DNA from: a virus
IMG/VR virus record: IMGVR_UViG_3300047548_000777
Location: 1 to 64,000 of that record
DNA length: 64,000 nt
Direction: 5' to 3' (one strand)
This document shows, piece after piece, positions 43,881 to 55,204 of this stretch. The position numbers were made by a program, and so were the translations under genes. Under the pieces are notes generated by a model, which saw nothing but the letters and a program-made list of their open reading frames with translations, was not told where the DNA came from and did no database searches. The stretch's first letter is position 1. The number at the start of each line of letters is the position of its first letter.

Positions 43881-46800
43881 CTCTAAATTTAAATGTACTT
43901 ACTCTAGTTGCGTTGACTGAGAAAGGCGTATATACTAGTTCTACATTTGACCCTGAAATTCTACTAGAAAAAACTCCCAGCAGCTGGCTGGTATGCACGA
44001 TGCCATACTCACTGGTGTTAATATCTACCCCATTGTGTACCAACATAATTTCCTGTCCAGATACCTGGTTTGTTACTGTATCCTTAACTCTCACAATATA
44101 CTTTGCTAGATTATGGTCAGCTAGTGCAAACGAATCAATGACCGTTGCATTAGCATTTAAAATCTCTATTTCTGAAGTTGTCGTATTAAATTGATTTGCA
44201 ACCACTTCACTAAACGATGCCTTTGCGGGGGTTGTCTCTCCTATAACAGTTCCATCAATGTTACCACCGGTAATAGCTACCTTAGGACTTACAAGATTTA
44301 CATTCATGGTCCCGATATTACCAGTTACCACATTATTTGTAATTCCTGAACTAGGTATGTAAGTTAACGCATCCAATGATCTAATGTATCCAAAGAATCC
44401 CTGTCGAACTAATAGGACCACAGTAGCATTTGATGTATAAGTTCCTGGTATCGCCGTCGGTGTTATTGAAATATTAAAACTAGTGCTAGTTGGGTCTGCT
44501 GCAGTGACTTTCCATTTTCCATTAAAGATTGTATTCGTCGATCCTGCGATGATAACCGAATCATTAGTAGTTATTTTAGCATTGCTAACAGTCGTATTTA
44601 AATTAACCGATGTAGTATTAGATATACCGTTTGAAGTTAGGACTATACTGTTGATTAGTGCTGCCAAGTTCGTATGATCGTTGTATTTTATACCGTAATC
44701 TACGGAACTAGGTATGCTAATTTGTTCAGGACCAAATCTAACAATAGAGTTTCCAATAATTAATTCATCTTTAACAGTTAAATCGTGTTCTACAGTAACC
44801 ATTCCCGGTTCAATAGTAAAAGCTAACTGCTCTTTAGGATAGAACTCCAGTTTTCCAGTTGCATCGTTGGTTCCAGTTGTGTAAGTTGTAAACTTAGCGC
44901 TAGAAAAATTAGTTGCTGCAATGCTATTAGTTGTGATTCTTAATGTGTTAGTTTCGTTATATCCAATATCTAACGTAGGATGCAAAGTGTAAGTACTATC
45001 AAAAATATTAACATCTTTGTTTAAATTTTTAATATTGGGTTGGGTTTCTGTAACAATGGTTCCGTCGATACTGGTAAAATAACCAGTTTTCCATTTGCTA
45101 GTAGATTTTCCAAAGTCAATACTGTTAGATAGTTCTGGAATAACTGAGGCATTACCGGTTACACCAAACACCAAATCCTGATTTAAAGATTGATTCTTTA
45201 TAAGATTAAGATCAAGTTTGATGTTGTCGACTGTCAATTCAGTCAATGTGCCCACCCGTGTTATCGTAGTCTGAGTTGGATTGGAAACTGTTGCAGCCGA
45301 TCCTGTGGCATTACCGTTTAATGTTCCATAGAAATTCGGAGACGTTACACTGGTTCCTACATTTAATCGTTTTTCAATGCCAACACCACCCTCAACAATC
45401 AATGCACCTGTATCTTTACTTGTGCTTTCAAGAGTCGATGATATAACAACTGCCCCAGTGCCTGTAGTTTTTAATATAATATTGGCATCAGCATCTACGT
45501 TAGATATAGTGTCTGATGTAATATTAATATCACCGATCGTTGCAGATAATGCCGCACCCCCTCCGCCCGCCACAAAGTCAACATACGCTTTTGTTGCGGC
45601 ATCTTGTGCACTAACAGGGGTTGCTAAATTAGAAATGATGGTGTTGGATAAATCAACTACACCAGTTCCGTTGGGATTAATAACAATATCTTGATCAGTC
45701 CCTATGCTTATTAGACTATTTCCAATTATACGTAAACTATCTATAGTAGTAGGACCAGTTACGATACCACCTGCTAAATTTAAATAGTTATTTTCTAAAT
45801 ATTGTACTATTGCTGTCTGCGTAGGAGCTGTATAATCATCTGTAAACCCAGTTGAAGAAATTAAACTAGAGTTGTTGCTAATTTCTTTTAGCTGAACACC
45901 TACTGGAACCCCATTTCTAATCAAAGGACCCAATGCACTTATATTAGATAAGTTAAAGTTACTAGCATCAATGGTGGAAGTTCCAGTTAATTGATTTATT
46001 TCTAGAACATCCCCAATTTTAAAAATTCCCGAATCAGATAAGGTTGAGAAAAATATCTTACCATAATTTGTTTCAGTAATTTCATTTAATGCATTTGGAG
46101 ATCCGCCGTTTTCTGGAAGTGCATGAAGTGTGACACCAGAGCCAACATACTTAAATCCATGTCCATTTGCTGAAATCTTACTACCAAGGTAGAAGTTAAC
46201 CTGGGTTCCTGTTTCTGCAAACAATGGTCTTGGAACTAGTGATATCAAACTATTTGTAACAACCAACGGAGTTGCTGCCGAAATATAATACTTACTAGAA
46301 TCACCCACCAACTCTAACAGCGTGCCTGTAATCGGACGAGAAAGCATGGTCCCTATGTTTAATTGTCCTACACCACTTAATTCCACACTGGTAGTGGCTT
46401 CTGTTGTTGGAGATCCTCCAGTAAGCGTTACGGACGGGACTGTTTTATATCCATAACCAGGTTCAATAATCGTTATTTGTGTCACTATTCCTGCATCTAT
46501 TACAGATGTAGCAGTAGCTTGTGTTCCAATATATTCTAGTGTGGTTGTACCGTCAACTTCAGAGCCAGATGTATGTGCTGGGGGGACCATTCCAGTGGTA
46601 CCAGCAATTATAACTTTATAAAAGTTTCCATTACTAGTTAATGTTTGCTCTATTGTATATACTGTATCCGGTTCCCAAGAGACACCTCCAGCAATCGGAG
46701 GATCAATGGAAACTGATGGCGCTTCACTGTATCCACTTCCACCACCAGTTACATTTATTAACGCGACAAAACTGTACTCGCTCTGGCTTACTATTGCATT

Positions 46801-47769
46801 AGTTTTATAAGGAACCGAAGAAAATCCATTTGCAATGAGTCCATTAATACCGTATTCAGTAGTACACGCAGATGCTTCTATAAATCCGCCCGATTCTGTC
46901 TTTAAAGATTCATAACAAAATTTGGTGACAACACCATTTGCCAGTATATATGCACCGTTTGATGCTGTTAGTCCATATCCGCCCTGGCTCTCAACAACTA
47001 ATCTATCTACAATTACGGTTTTAATTGTTGAATTGCTAGAGAATCTAGAACCGTCGACGTTAACACCACCGCCTGCACCGGCAACATCAATGCGTTTGCT
47101 GACGTTTGGTACATCTGAATTTTTTATTAAAGGGAGTGCGCCCGGTGTGATTGCTGGATTCTGAACTGTCTTTTTAGGAATAAACAGTGTACCGTCAGCT
47201 AAGAAAGGTCCTGTAATTACCGTACAATTTCTTACTATCGGAGATTCTGTAACTACAGCGCCTACTGCAATTGCAAACGCATATCCAGGAGCTCTATGGT
47301 TTTTTATTTTAACATCTTGTACTAAACAAGCATTATTAAGGTGAAAAATATCTAGAGTAGGATTTGCCGGTATAACGGTACAGTCCTGTCCTATTATTGT
47401 TATTTCGTTATCTAATTTTAAAGGATTTAATTCTTTATAAACCCCACTAGAAACTATGATAGCCGTTCCTGGAATGGCTGCTGATAGCGCTGATCTAATC
47501 GTAAGCTTAGATTCAACTATTGAAGATCCGGTATTTTTATCATCACCGCCCTTGCTAACATAAATGACGTTTTTTACAGGCCTAGAAATTAAGTCATCCT
47601 GGCTAATCCATTTTGTGCTGCCATCGAGTCTAGCAATTAGTACACTGTTATCTACACTAGGTTTCCCTAGTGCAGGTTGTGCTTCAGTTAACGAAATAAA
47701 TTCGTACCTAGAAGATTCTAAATCTTCCAAAGGAGTTACTTTTGTTTTTCCACTTAATAAATTAGGCAT
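43876..47769 (-). CDS. Virion fibre protein with right-handed beta-helix, 1297 aa
   Basis: Residues about 85-320 form a pectate-lyase-like beta-helix (VIYVSKGGDDKNTGSS, AIPGTAIIVSSGVYKE, then stacked short strands such as VQDVKIKNHRAP and NCTVITGP). A similar VTMDGDDTNDGSS module occurs in the 1685-aa neighbour. The rest consists of beta modules and an LNxNTTVSNAKITTNDSV-type stalk. No S74 domain is present. It may be a tailspike with glycan-binding or glycan-degrading activity, but no catalytic residues can be assigned. It overlaps the next gene upstream by 8 nt. Confidence 0.72.
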   Translation of the reverse strand: MPNLLSGKTKVTPLEDLESSRYEFISLTEAQPALGKPSVDNSVLIARLDGSTKWISQDDLISRPVKNVIYVSKGGDDKNTGSSIVESKLTIRSALSAAIPGTAIIVSSGVYKELNPLKLDNEITIIGQDCTVIPANPTLDIFHLNNACLVQDVKIKNHRAPGYAFAIAVGAVVTESPIVRNCTVITGPFLADGTLFIPKKTVQNPAITPGALPLIKNSDVPNVSKRIDVAGAGGGVNVDGSRFSSNSTIKTVIVDRLVVESQGGYGLTASNGAYILANGVVTKFCYESLKTESGGFIEASACTTEYGINGLIANGFSSVPYKTNAIVSQSEYSFVALINVTGGGSGYSEAPSVSIDPPIAGGVSWEPDTVYTIEQTLTSNGNFYKVIIAGTTGMVPPAHTSGSEVDGTTTLEYIGTQATATSVIDAGIVTQITIIEPGYGYKTVPSVTLTGGSPTTEATTSVELSGVGQLNIGTMLSRPITGTLLELVGDSSKYYISAATPLVVTNSLISLVPRPLFAETGTQVNFYLGSKISANGHGFKYVGSGVTLHALPENGGSPNALNEITETNYGKIFFSTLSDSGIFKIGDVLEINQLTGTSTIDASNFNLSNISALGPLIRNGVPVGVQLKEISNNSSLISSTGFTDDYTAPTQTAIVQYLENNYLNLAGGIVTGPTTIDSLRIIGNSLISIGTDQDIVINPNGTGVVDLSNTIISNLATPVSAQDAATKAYVDFVAGGGGAALSATIGDINITSDTISNVDADANIILKTTGTGAVVISSTLESTSKDTGALIVEGGVGIEKRLNVGTSVTSPNFYGTLNGNATGSAATVSNPTQTTITRVGTLTELTVDNIKLDLNLIKNQSLNQDLVFGVTGNASVIPELSNSIDFGKSTSKWKTGYFTSIDGTIVTETQPNIKNLNKDVNIFDSTYTLHPTLDIGYNETNTLRITTNSIAATNFSSAKFTTYTTGTNDATGKLEFYPKEQLAFTIEPGMVTVEHDLTVKDELIIGNSIVRFGPEQISIPSSVDYGIKYNDHTNLAALINSIVLTSNGISNTTSVNLNTTVSNAKITTNDSVIIAGSTNTIFNGKWKVTAADPTSTSFNISITPTAIPGTYTSNATVVLLVRQGFFGYIRSLDALTYIPSSGITNNVVTGNIGTMNVNLVSPKVAITGGNIDGTVIGETTPAKASFSEVVANQFNTTTSEIEILNANATVIDSFALADHNLAKYIVRVKDTVTNQVSGQEIMLVHNGVDINTSEYGIVHTSQLLGVFSSRISGSNVELVYTPFSVNATRVSTFKFRA

Positions 47770-50131
47770 TTGCAGTCTCTAGTATACTTAAGGTAATTTT
47801 TAAAGCGCCTGAACGGCTAGCATATGCTATCACGCTGTCAAAGCTTTCTAAAATCATTTTTCCGTTAATTACGGTTGCTGAATCGTTTGGAGGTACAGTG
47901 AATTCTTTTACCAGTTCTGTTAACGTGTCTCCTGCTTGATATCCATTTTGTGTAGACGGGTCAGCGAATACCGGTAGGCGTCGATAGTGTCCGAACGTAA
48001 CTTTTGCTGCGGTATCTGACACGTTGGCTACCTGTGCCATTAGTATAATTGCAGTAATGCCAGGTGGTGCTGTGTAAATTTTGGTAGTATTAGGGGTATT
48101 CAGCGACTTTAGATATGCAACTGCTTCTGCAACTAAGAAATCTCTATTTGCTAATAGCAGATCAAATGCTTTGTTAATTTTAGGATCTGTTGATAGTCCA
48201 GTTAAATCAATCGGTGCTGCAGCGCCAGGTGCTGCACTTGGGCCAGCGCTTATAATACCGGTAATAATATCTATTTTCTGATTAATCTGCGTAAGAATAT
48301 AGCCGTCTGTTGAGTCTATATATGCCGCAGGTAAGTTAGTAACCTGCAGTACTTCGGTTTGTAACGGTGTTGGGAATTTTGTCAAGGAAACAATGCTTGC
48401 AATAACATCTTTTAAGTAGTTATATGCATTTACTGTATCAACTTTTTCAGTAGGAACAAGGCTAATTGTTGCACTGTGATCATAGTAGTACACCCCTGCT
48501 TGAACAGCCTGCCTGTTTCCTCCCCACAAAATATCAAAACGTATACAATCAACAATATATCCTACATCTCTTGAACATAATGAAACATCATAGCTAAAAG
48601 ATCCACGAGTTTGGCTGTCAACAAATGCAACTACTTCAGCAGCTAAGAAGTCTCGATTAGCTAACAGCATTCTATATGCATTTTCTCTATCTCGATCTGC
48701 GGTATAGTTAACATTGATAGCTTCCCTAACACTGGTGTCAGGGCCGTTTTCAATCATGCCAGTAATAATGTCAATTTTAGTTTTAGCAATTTCAGAGTTA
48801 TTTAATGTACCAGGAGGAAGGTTAGTTCTTTGTTTAACTGCTGTTTGATACTTTCCTGCAACTGGGTTGCCCTCTATTACTTCATCTAATATTGATCGTA
48901 AGTAATTGAATGCGGTGACTGCTACAGATCGCTGTGTAGGGAATACGCTGGTAGTTGTAGAAAATCCATAATAGTAGACCCCGGCTTGTATACTCTGACG
49001 ATTTCCGCCGAATAATAGGTCAAAGCTAACACTATCTATAATATACCCGGCATCTCTGAAACATTTTTCTTGATCGTAGGTAAACCCATCCCAAATGCCT
49101 CCGAGACCAGTGTTATCAGAAATTTGTTTAGTAATCCATGCAATGACTTCTTCTTGTATAAAACGCTTATTATTTTGCAATAAAGTGTAAGCGTTAATAA
49201 TACCTTCAATTTGTGATCTCTCTCCGTTAGGAATTACCTGATCTGTAACTGCACTGGTTCCTGCCGTAATAATACCGGTAATAACATCAAATAATCCACC
49301 TACTAGTGTGACACTGGCTAGGTTACCTTCTGCATTATTTCCGATAAATTGCGATTCATCGTTGCCATCTGTTGGAATTACTTCAATATTTCGTATCACA
49401 TTTTGTGCTACGGTTTTTATCCTAGCAATTGCAGCAAGGGTTTGTGCGCTTTGGTCCGGAACTTGTGTCGAACCTTGGCTCCAATATTGTAATCCTGAAA
49501 AGATACTTTGAGTCGAACCATCAGTTAGCAAGTCGAAGGCAATAGAGTCTACTATTAACCGAGTATCTCTTGCGCAATCTGTTTTATTATAACTAAATGT
49601 GTTAAACTGGCTATTTACGTAAGCAATAATTTCTGATTGTAAAAATCCTCTGTTTGCATACAAAATAGCTGCAGAATTTAATAAATCTGTATCTGTAGTT
49701 TGTTCTTTATTCGGTTCAATAAGGTCTGTAACACCTTTAGTTCCGTTTTCGATAATTCTAGATATAAGATCGAATTCTGCTGCAATTTTTGACTGTCCGT
49801 TAACTCCACCTGATGGTAAATCGACTATTTGCGTTTCACCGTTTCCTGGGGATACTGATACAGTCTGGTTAATCACTAGTTGTTTAGCAACTTCTTTTGC
49901 TCGATCCAATGCCGCTAGTGTTTGCAAAGTTTCACCTGGAATTTTACTTGCACCCTGTGCCCAATATTGCAATCCAGAAAATCTCGACTGGGTTGTTCCA
50001 GAATATAAAATGTCGAATGCTATAGAATCTACAATTAGCCCGGTGTCCCTAGCGCAATTTGCAGCGTTATAAGTCGATGTGGTTAACACCGCAGTTTTTG
50101 TTTTAAATGTATTTAATGGTAGTAATGCCAT
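47762..50131 (-). CDS. Virion protein with four C-R-D repeats, 789 aa
   Basis: Four ~130-aa repeats make up most of the protein. Each has a (F/Y)xYxxxxCxRDxGxIVDSIxFDLLxGGxxQS core, an AGxxYY turn and a closing IIxNGPxA segment. Repeats are preceded by a helix of the LANRDFLxAEVVAFVxSQ type. The C-terminal ~130 residues form a separate beta domain (GITAIILMAQVANVSDTAAK). The same repeat appears five more times in the next gene. Known only from structural proteins of marine T4-like phages, as far as I recall; function unknown. Confidence 0.72.
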   Translation of the reverse strand: MALLPLNTFKTKTAVLTTSTYNAANCARDTGLIVDSIAFDILYSGTTQSRFSGLQYWAQGASKIPGETLQTLAALDRAKEVAKQLVINQTVSVSPGNGETQIVDLPSGGVNGQSKIAAEFDLISRIIENGTKGVTDLIEPNKEQTTDTDLLNSAAILYANRGFLQSEIIAYVNSQFNTFSYNKTDCARDTRLIVDSIAFDLLTDGSTQSIFSGLQYWSQGSTQVPDQSAQTLAAIARIKTVAQNVIRNIEVIPTDGNDESQFIGNNAEGNLASVTLVGGLFDVITGIITAGTSAVTDQVIPNGERSQIEGIINAYTLLQNNKRFIQEEVIAWITKQISDNTGLGGIWDGFTYDQEKCFRDAGYIIDSVSFDLLFGGNRQSIQAGVYYYGFSTTTSVFPTQRSVAVTAFNYLRSILDEVIEGNPVAGKYQTAVKQRTNLPPGTLNNSEIAKTKIDIITGMIENGPDTSVREAINVNYTADRDRENAYRMLLANRDFLAAEVVAFVDSQTRGSFSYDVSLCSRDVGYIVDCIRFDILWGGNRQAVQAGVYYYDHSATISLVPTEKVDTVNAYNYLKDVIASIVSLTKFPTPLQTEVLQVTNLPAAYIDSTDGYILTQINQKIDIITGIISAGPSAAPGAAAPIDLTGLSTDPKINKAFDLLLANRDFLVAEAVAYLKSLNTPNTTKIYTAPPGITAIILMAQVANVSDTAAKVTFGHYRRLPVFADPSTQNGYQAGDTLTELVKEFTVPPNDSATVINGKMILESFDSVIAYASRSGALKITLSILETANA

Positions 50132-50146
50132 GTTGCTAAATCCTCT

Positions 50147-53100
50147 TTATTCAATCGACAGTATAAACGGGGTCATTGTTGCAAACAGACTCTTTTCAAA
50201 GGTTCTTCCAGTTAATGTTCCAGTTGCCTGATTAATAACTAGACCCTCACCGATTCGGAAGTCTCCGTTCTGATCTGTACTTGTGAAGAAAACTTTTCCT
50301 CCGTCTAACATATTTACTTCTCTTTCCTGTTTAGGATCAGCACGGCCTACCATAGGTAATGCCCCGTAGTTAGATCCTGCCCCAACATACTCAAATAAGT
50401 ATCCTGATGCTGTCATGTAACTTCTCTGATAGAAGTTAATAATAGCACCATCCGGGAATAATGAAGTGTTTGTAGTATTATCTTCTAGGTTTATTAAATG
50501 ATAAGTTCCAGATCTAGCATAATAACTTAATCCTGAATAAACTGCGTTGTAGTTTCCACCAAGAGTTAAATCTTCAGCAATTTTACTTGGAATTAATGCA
50601 GAATCTCTTAGGCACTTTTCTTTATTATATGTAAATCCTGGATTTGCAACAACATAATTGTCCATAAACTTACTAATTTCTGCAACAATAAAGTTAATAT
50701 TCAATAATATCAACTCCGATGCGTCAGCATCACTTTGCGTGACGAATCCCTTTTTAACGATGCCTGGAGTCGCACTTTGACCTTGATCAAGTATGTCATA
50801 AACGATTGTTGCCAACAATAATGTCCTAGCTATTGTACCAGTTGTTGGATTGTTTGTTAAATTAAGTGTAACTTGAGGGACCGCAGTCTGTAACGGGGAA
50901 CCATACATTGTATTGGATACAATGGATTGTAGAAGTGTTCTAATGTATTCGATGGTCAATAGTTCTGGAGCTTTCTGATTATTTGGGAACACTAATAACC
51001 CTTCTGCAACCGGATCTGGAGCTTTCTCACTAGATAAAATTGTGTAATACGCTTTTCCTGCTACAAATATTGTGAAATAAGTAGGATTTTCAGGGAAACT
51101 TCCTCCTTTATTTACAGGAGTATTTAAATAGATTGTATCTGGGCCTACATCAGTAATAACTGTATCTTCCAGTAAATATCTTTCTCCGGTAACAGGATCC
51201 GAGTAACTGCCGAATTGATCTCGCACATATACGTGTTGTCCTATATACATGTCATTGACTTCTATCCCTGAAATTGTTAGACTATCTTCTATAATTTCAG
51301 AAGTTGTAATGGTACTGGTGATATATCCTGGTAGGTTTTGCTCGTTGATATAATCATCAGGAGGGATTACTTCCATTACTAATCCAATGTGCGGTCTATT
51401 TGCAGCATCTGGAACAAAAACGCAAACCTGCTGATTTCTCGGGAAATACCCGTCAGGATAGAATTGGTTAAATTCAAATGTTTTTGTTAAACTGTTGTAG
51501 ACTTTATTAGCAGGATTGTAAATTGTGCCGGAGAATTCTTTTGGTCCGTATCCTTTAGAAACCATGCAGTAGTCACCGAAGTTACTGTTCGCGTTAGTAA
51601 TGGACATAATCCCACCGTTATCTACTTGCATAGATATAGAGCAGAACACTGTGAACATCGAAACTAACTGTGTATAACCACGATTAGTTGCTCTAGCTCC
51701 GCGGCCGCCTTGATTTAGCTGTGTAAATGCATCAACAACCATAGACCTTATAGGAGATATATCGCTTACACGATCACCGTCAATAATTAATCCACCCATT
51801 GAGCCATACTTATCGTACTTACGCTGATCCCACTCTGGATAATTATCAAAATCTTTATCTTGCAACGGATAGACCGATGGGTATCCAAAATACAACCTAG
51901 AATTTGTTCCGATACCAACAGTCGGCTTATCTAATCCTATAATGTAAGTATTAGCAACTCCAGCTTTAGGTGTAACTGATGTAACCTTGGTAGATTGTTG
52001 AACGTCATCAGCGCTAACTCCAGTTGCAGCAAATAAAGCAGTTCCTTGATATATTTCTGGAACAGCTGCTTCACCATTTTCGATGATATCAGTTATAATT
52101 TTTGTATTTCTTACTATACTACCAACTGTAATTTCACCTTTTGAATAATACGTGTTTGTTACTTGCTCGCTTGTAAGATCAGGCTTAATATTCTGAACAA
52201 TATTAGTCATTAACCCTTTGGCATAGTTTAATGCATCAATTGTTTGTGTTGCTTCGCCTTCAATTACTAACACATTTGCCGAGTAGTATCCTCTGCCGGC
52301 TTCTGCTGACTTTTTATTTCCACCTAATAATATATCTTGGCTTATCGAGTCTATAATATAACCAAGATCACGTTCACATTTAGCCTTTGTGTCGTACTTT
52401 TCATTTAAAAATCCTAAAGTACTGGTTTGTATACTAGCTAAATTAGTTAAAATTGTAATCTTATCAACATTATTAGCAGTATAGTTAACACCTTTGATGT
52501 AATTAGGCATTGTTATAACTACCGTACCAGACTGTTCGATAATTATGTTAATCTGATCGATAAGAACTTGTAACGTTACTGCCTCATCAAATGTTCCCAC
52601 TGGCAGTTCTAAATATTGTCGTAAATCGTCATTTCCTTGGGTTGGAATAACTGGTATATTTTGTACAACGCTACTAATAACTTGTTTTAAATGCTCGTAG
52701 GCAGCAATTGCTTGTTGTATTTGACCTGGTAAGTAAGTTGTTGTGCCTAAATAGTAAGCATTTGCTACTTCAACAGATTGGCTATTTCCTCCGTATAGTA
52801 AATCATAAACTAACGCATCAATAATATATCCGGTATCTCGCCTACAAAGAGAAATATTATATGTAAATTCTGATGTAAAAGGAGGTGTGTTAGTTGCAAC
52901 TTGTTTATTAATCCATGCTATAACTTCTTCAACTAGGAACGGTTTATTTTTTATAATAATTCTAGATGCATTTATTTTATTTGAAGTACTTATTAACTCT
53001 TCTGATGAGGTACTTAATGGATTTATAAACTCTAAATCAGGTGCTGCAAAATCTGATACTTTATCAATTATGTCAGTTACAGTTTTAAATAACTCATTAA

Positions 53101-55204
53101 TCTTCTTAATTGTATCTGCCTTAGTAACAGGATTAAGCAGTGCAACTGCAGTATCCCTTGCAAAATTTAATCCTGCAATAGTTTTTTGTTTCTGTAAAGT
53201 AGTTACTGTTGAACTGTAGCTTCTTGTATATGCAATTCCTGCATATAAAGATCTATAATTTGTTCCTAAAATTAAATCGTCAAGTACAGAATTTAAAATA
53301 ATTCCTACGTCTCTACTACATTTAGCTTGATCAAATGTTAACAGCCCTGGGTATTTTGTATCTACATAAGAACTAACTTGTTTAATAATAAACTCTCGGT
53401 TATCCTGTATCAGCACTTCCCCGCACACCAATCCGAATTCTGCACCGGTAGAATAATATATCTTTGGTGCGGCACCAGGACCGTTTGTTATTATATTTGT
53501 AATGATGTCAATATTGTTAGATATTGGGATGAGTGCAATCAGCCCATCTGTTAAATTTGGGTTGAATACTTGAGCGTGAACACCTGTTCCAGATAACAAA
53601 TCTGGAGCTGGTAGACTAGGATTATTTTGCAGTATGCTTGTCGCTAAAGTTTTAATGTAATCGAGTGCATCAACAGTAACCGATTCTTCTCCAGGTATTA
53701 AACTAGTAACGCCGTCAAAATATGCAAGTCCAGATTCGACACTTTTACTATTTCCACCAAAGCATGCATCGTATAATACATTTTCAACAATTATACCAAC
53801 ATCCCGACGACATTTTTCTCTAGCATATACAAAGGTAGGATACGTAGTTTCTACATAAGCAAGAACCTGTTCTTGAATAAAAGGCTTATTTGCTAAAAGC
53901 AATGTTCTTGCATCAAAAAATCCAATGTCTTGCGGAGCAGTATTGATGCTCATTCCTGCTAAGGGAACATCACCACGCTTAATTTCAACTTCAATCTCGT
54001 TAAGGCCTTCAGTAAATGTAGTAATTCCAACACTTAATGGTAATTGCACTGTCTGATTTGGAATAAACATGGTGCCATCTTTGAGCCAAGGTCCAGATTG
54101 ATTTGTGCAGTTTTGTATATAGGGAGACTTATAAATCGTTAACTTGCCTGTTTTTAAATTAACATTAGTCTTTGGTACAGTATTCAGAGATTGCTTAGAA
54201 ACAAATATGGTATTACCAACCACCGACCTAACAATCGTATTCTCTGCAAAATCTTCTCCAATAATTTCAATTCCTGGGATAACCTCATCCGAAATACTGA
54301 TAACTTGTATTTCGTTACTCTTTGGCTGAATATTTCCCGTGATTTGAACTGTATTTGTTGGGAACGCTACAGTGTATGCTCCTCGATCAATGTAAGGATC
54401 AATTATACCACTTCGTCCATTTATAAATTGCATCTGTGCAAGGTATGTTGAGCTATCAACATGAAATAAATCTTGAGTTTTGTTAATAGGTTCAACTGTA
54501 GTAGTTCTTAAATCACTACCTATAACACTGGTATATGGTTTTAGTCTAAGTGGATTGTTTTCTAAGTACCTGCCTGGAAATACTTTTATGCTTGTTCCTG
54601 GCCTATACAAAGGACTTCTAATCGCTCCTCCGATAGTTCTACAGGCCCTGGTAGGATCCATACTGCTGCCATCGTTTGTATCATCTCCGTCCATTGTAAC
54701 GTATAACGTATTCGTAACAATAGGAGCAGTTCCGTACGGTATTCCGGTGACAACCAAATCTCCTTCGAAGACTGCCTTTCCTGATACATTTAACTCTTTT
54801 TCGATGTCAACACGACTAAGAATGTCTACTTTCCCAGACCCCCTTGCATCAACGACCACATCTTTGTTGACTGTGTTAGTAATTTTGTTAACAAATAAAT
54901 CATTCCATGCTTGATCCGGAATACCTAAATTGAACGTATCGCTTTGCTTAGGAATTAAATCCGAAGTAAAGTCAGCTGCAACAGAAATAGAATCACCAGG
55001 TGTTGAACCAAAAGTTAACTTTCCATCAATAGTTGTATTACCTGTAACATACAAGTTGTTGTTAACTTTAACTTGTGTTGCTGAATCATCAGAACCTAAG
55101 ACAACGTCTTTAGAATCTAACACAACCTTGCCGTTAGCTTCAACTGCTACACTGTTATCCTTAACATTTTTTTCGTTTATCTGGCTTCTTTTTAAAAACT
55201 TCAT
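50147..55204 (-). CDS. Giant virion protein with beta-helix and five C-R-D repeats, 1685 aa
   Basis: The N-terminal ~150 residues are a virion anchor. About 165-290 is a beta-helix opening (VTMDGDDTNDGSS, RPGTSIKVFPGRYLENNP). Then come five copies of the CxRDxGxIxxxxxxDxxxGGN repeat described for the 789-aa neighbour, separated by beta modules and an LIIDGDRVSDISPIRSMVVD segment. The C-terminus (GGKVFFTSTDQNGDFRIGEG then LVINQATGTLTG) is typical of T4-like structural proteins. It overlaps the 115-aa gene by 1 nt (TAATG). Probably a baseplate or fibre component; exact position unknown. Confidence 0.75.
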   Translation of the reverse strand: MKFLKRSQINEKNVKDNSVAVEANGKVVLDSKDVVLGSDDSATQVKVNNNLYVTGNTTIDGKLTFGSTPGDSISVAADFTSDLIPKQSDTFNLGIPDQAWNDLFVNKITNTVNKDVVVDARGSGKVDILSRVDIEKELNVSGKAVFEGDLVVTGIPYGTAPIVTNTLYVTMDGDDTNDGSSMDPTRACRTIGGAIRSPLYRPGTSIKVFPGRYLENNPLRLKPYTSVIGSDLRTTTVEPINKTQDLFHVDSSTYLAQMQFINGRSGIIDPYIDRGAYTVAFPTNTVQITGNIQPKSNEIQVISISDEVIPGIEIIGEDFAENTIVRSVVGNTIFVSKQSLNTVPKTNVNLKTGKLTIYKSPYIQNCTNQSGPWLKDGTMFIPNQTVQLPLSVGITTFTEGLNEIEVEIKRGDVPLAGMSINTAPQDIGFFDARTLLLANKPFIQEQVLAYVETTYPTFVYAREKCRRDVGIIVENVLYDACFGGNSKSVESGLAYFDGVTSLIPGEESVTVDALDYIKTLATSILQNNPSLPAPDLLSGTGVHAQVFNPNLTDGLIALIPISNNIDIITNIITNGPGAAPKIYYSTGAEFGLVCGEVLIQDNREFIIKQVSSYVDTKYPGLLTFDQAKCSRDVGIILNSVLDDLILGTNYRSLYAGIAYTRSYSSTVTTLQKQKTIAGLNFARDTAVALLNPVTKADTIKKINELFKTVTDIIDKVSDFAAPDLEFINPLSTSSEELISTSNKINASRIIIKNKPFLVEEVIAWINKQVATNTPPFTSEFTYNISLCRRDTGYIIDALVYDLLYGGNSQSVEVANAYYLGTTTYLPGQIQQAIAAYEHLKQVISSVVQNIPVIPTQGNDDLRQYLELPVGTFDEAVTLQVLIDQINIIIEQSGTVVITMPNYIKGVNYTANNVDKITILTNLASIQTSTLGFLNEKYDTKAKCERDLGYIIDSISQDILLGGNKKSAEAGRGYYSANVLVIEGEATQTIDALNYAKGLMTNIVQNIKPDLTSEQVTNTYYSKGEITVGSIVRNTKIITDIIENGEAAVPEIYQGTALFAATGVSADDVQQSTKVTSVTPKAGVANTYIIGLDKPTVGIGTNSRLYFGYPSVYPLQDKDFDNYPEWDQRKYDKYGSMGGLIIDGDRVSDISPIRSMVVDAFTQLNQGGRGARATNRGYTQLVSMFTVFCSISMQVDNGGIMSITNANSNFGDYCMVSKGYGPKEFSGTIYNPANKVYNSLTKTFEFNQFYPDGYFPRNQQVCVFVPDAANRPHIGLVMEVIPPDDYINEQNLPGYITSTITTSEIIEDSLTISGIEVNDMYIGQHVYVRDQFGSYSDPVTGERYLLEDTVITDVGPDTIYLNTPVNKGGSFPENPTYFTIFVAGKAYYTILSSEKAPDPVAEGLLVFPNNQKAPELLTIEYIRTLLQSIVSNTMYGSPLQTAVPQVTLNLTNNPTTGTIARTLLLATIVYDILDQGQSATPGIVKKGFVTQSDADASELILLNINFIVAEISKFMDNYVVANPGFTYNKEKCLRDSALIPSKIAEDLTLGGNYNAVYSGLSYYARSGTYHLINLEDNTTNTSLFPDGAIINFYQRSYMTASGYLFEYVGAGSNYGALPMVGRADPKQEREVNMLDGGKVFFTSTDQNGDFRIGEGLVINQATGTLTGRTFEKSLFATMTPFILSIE

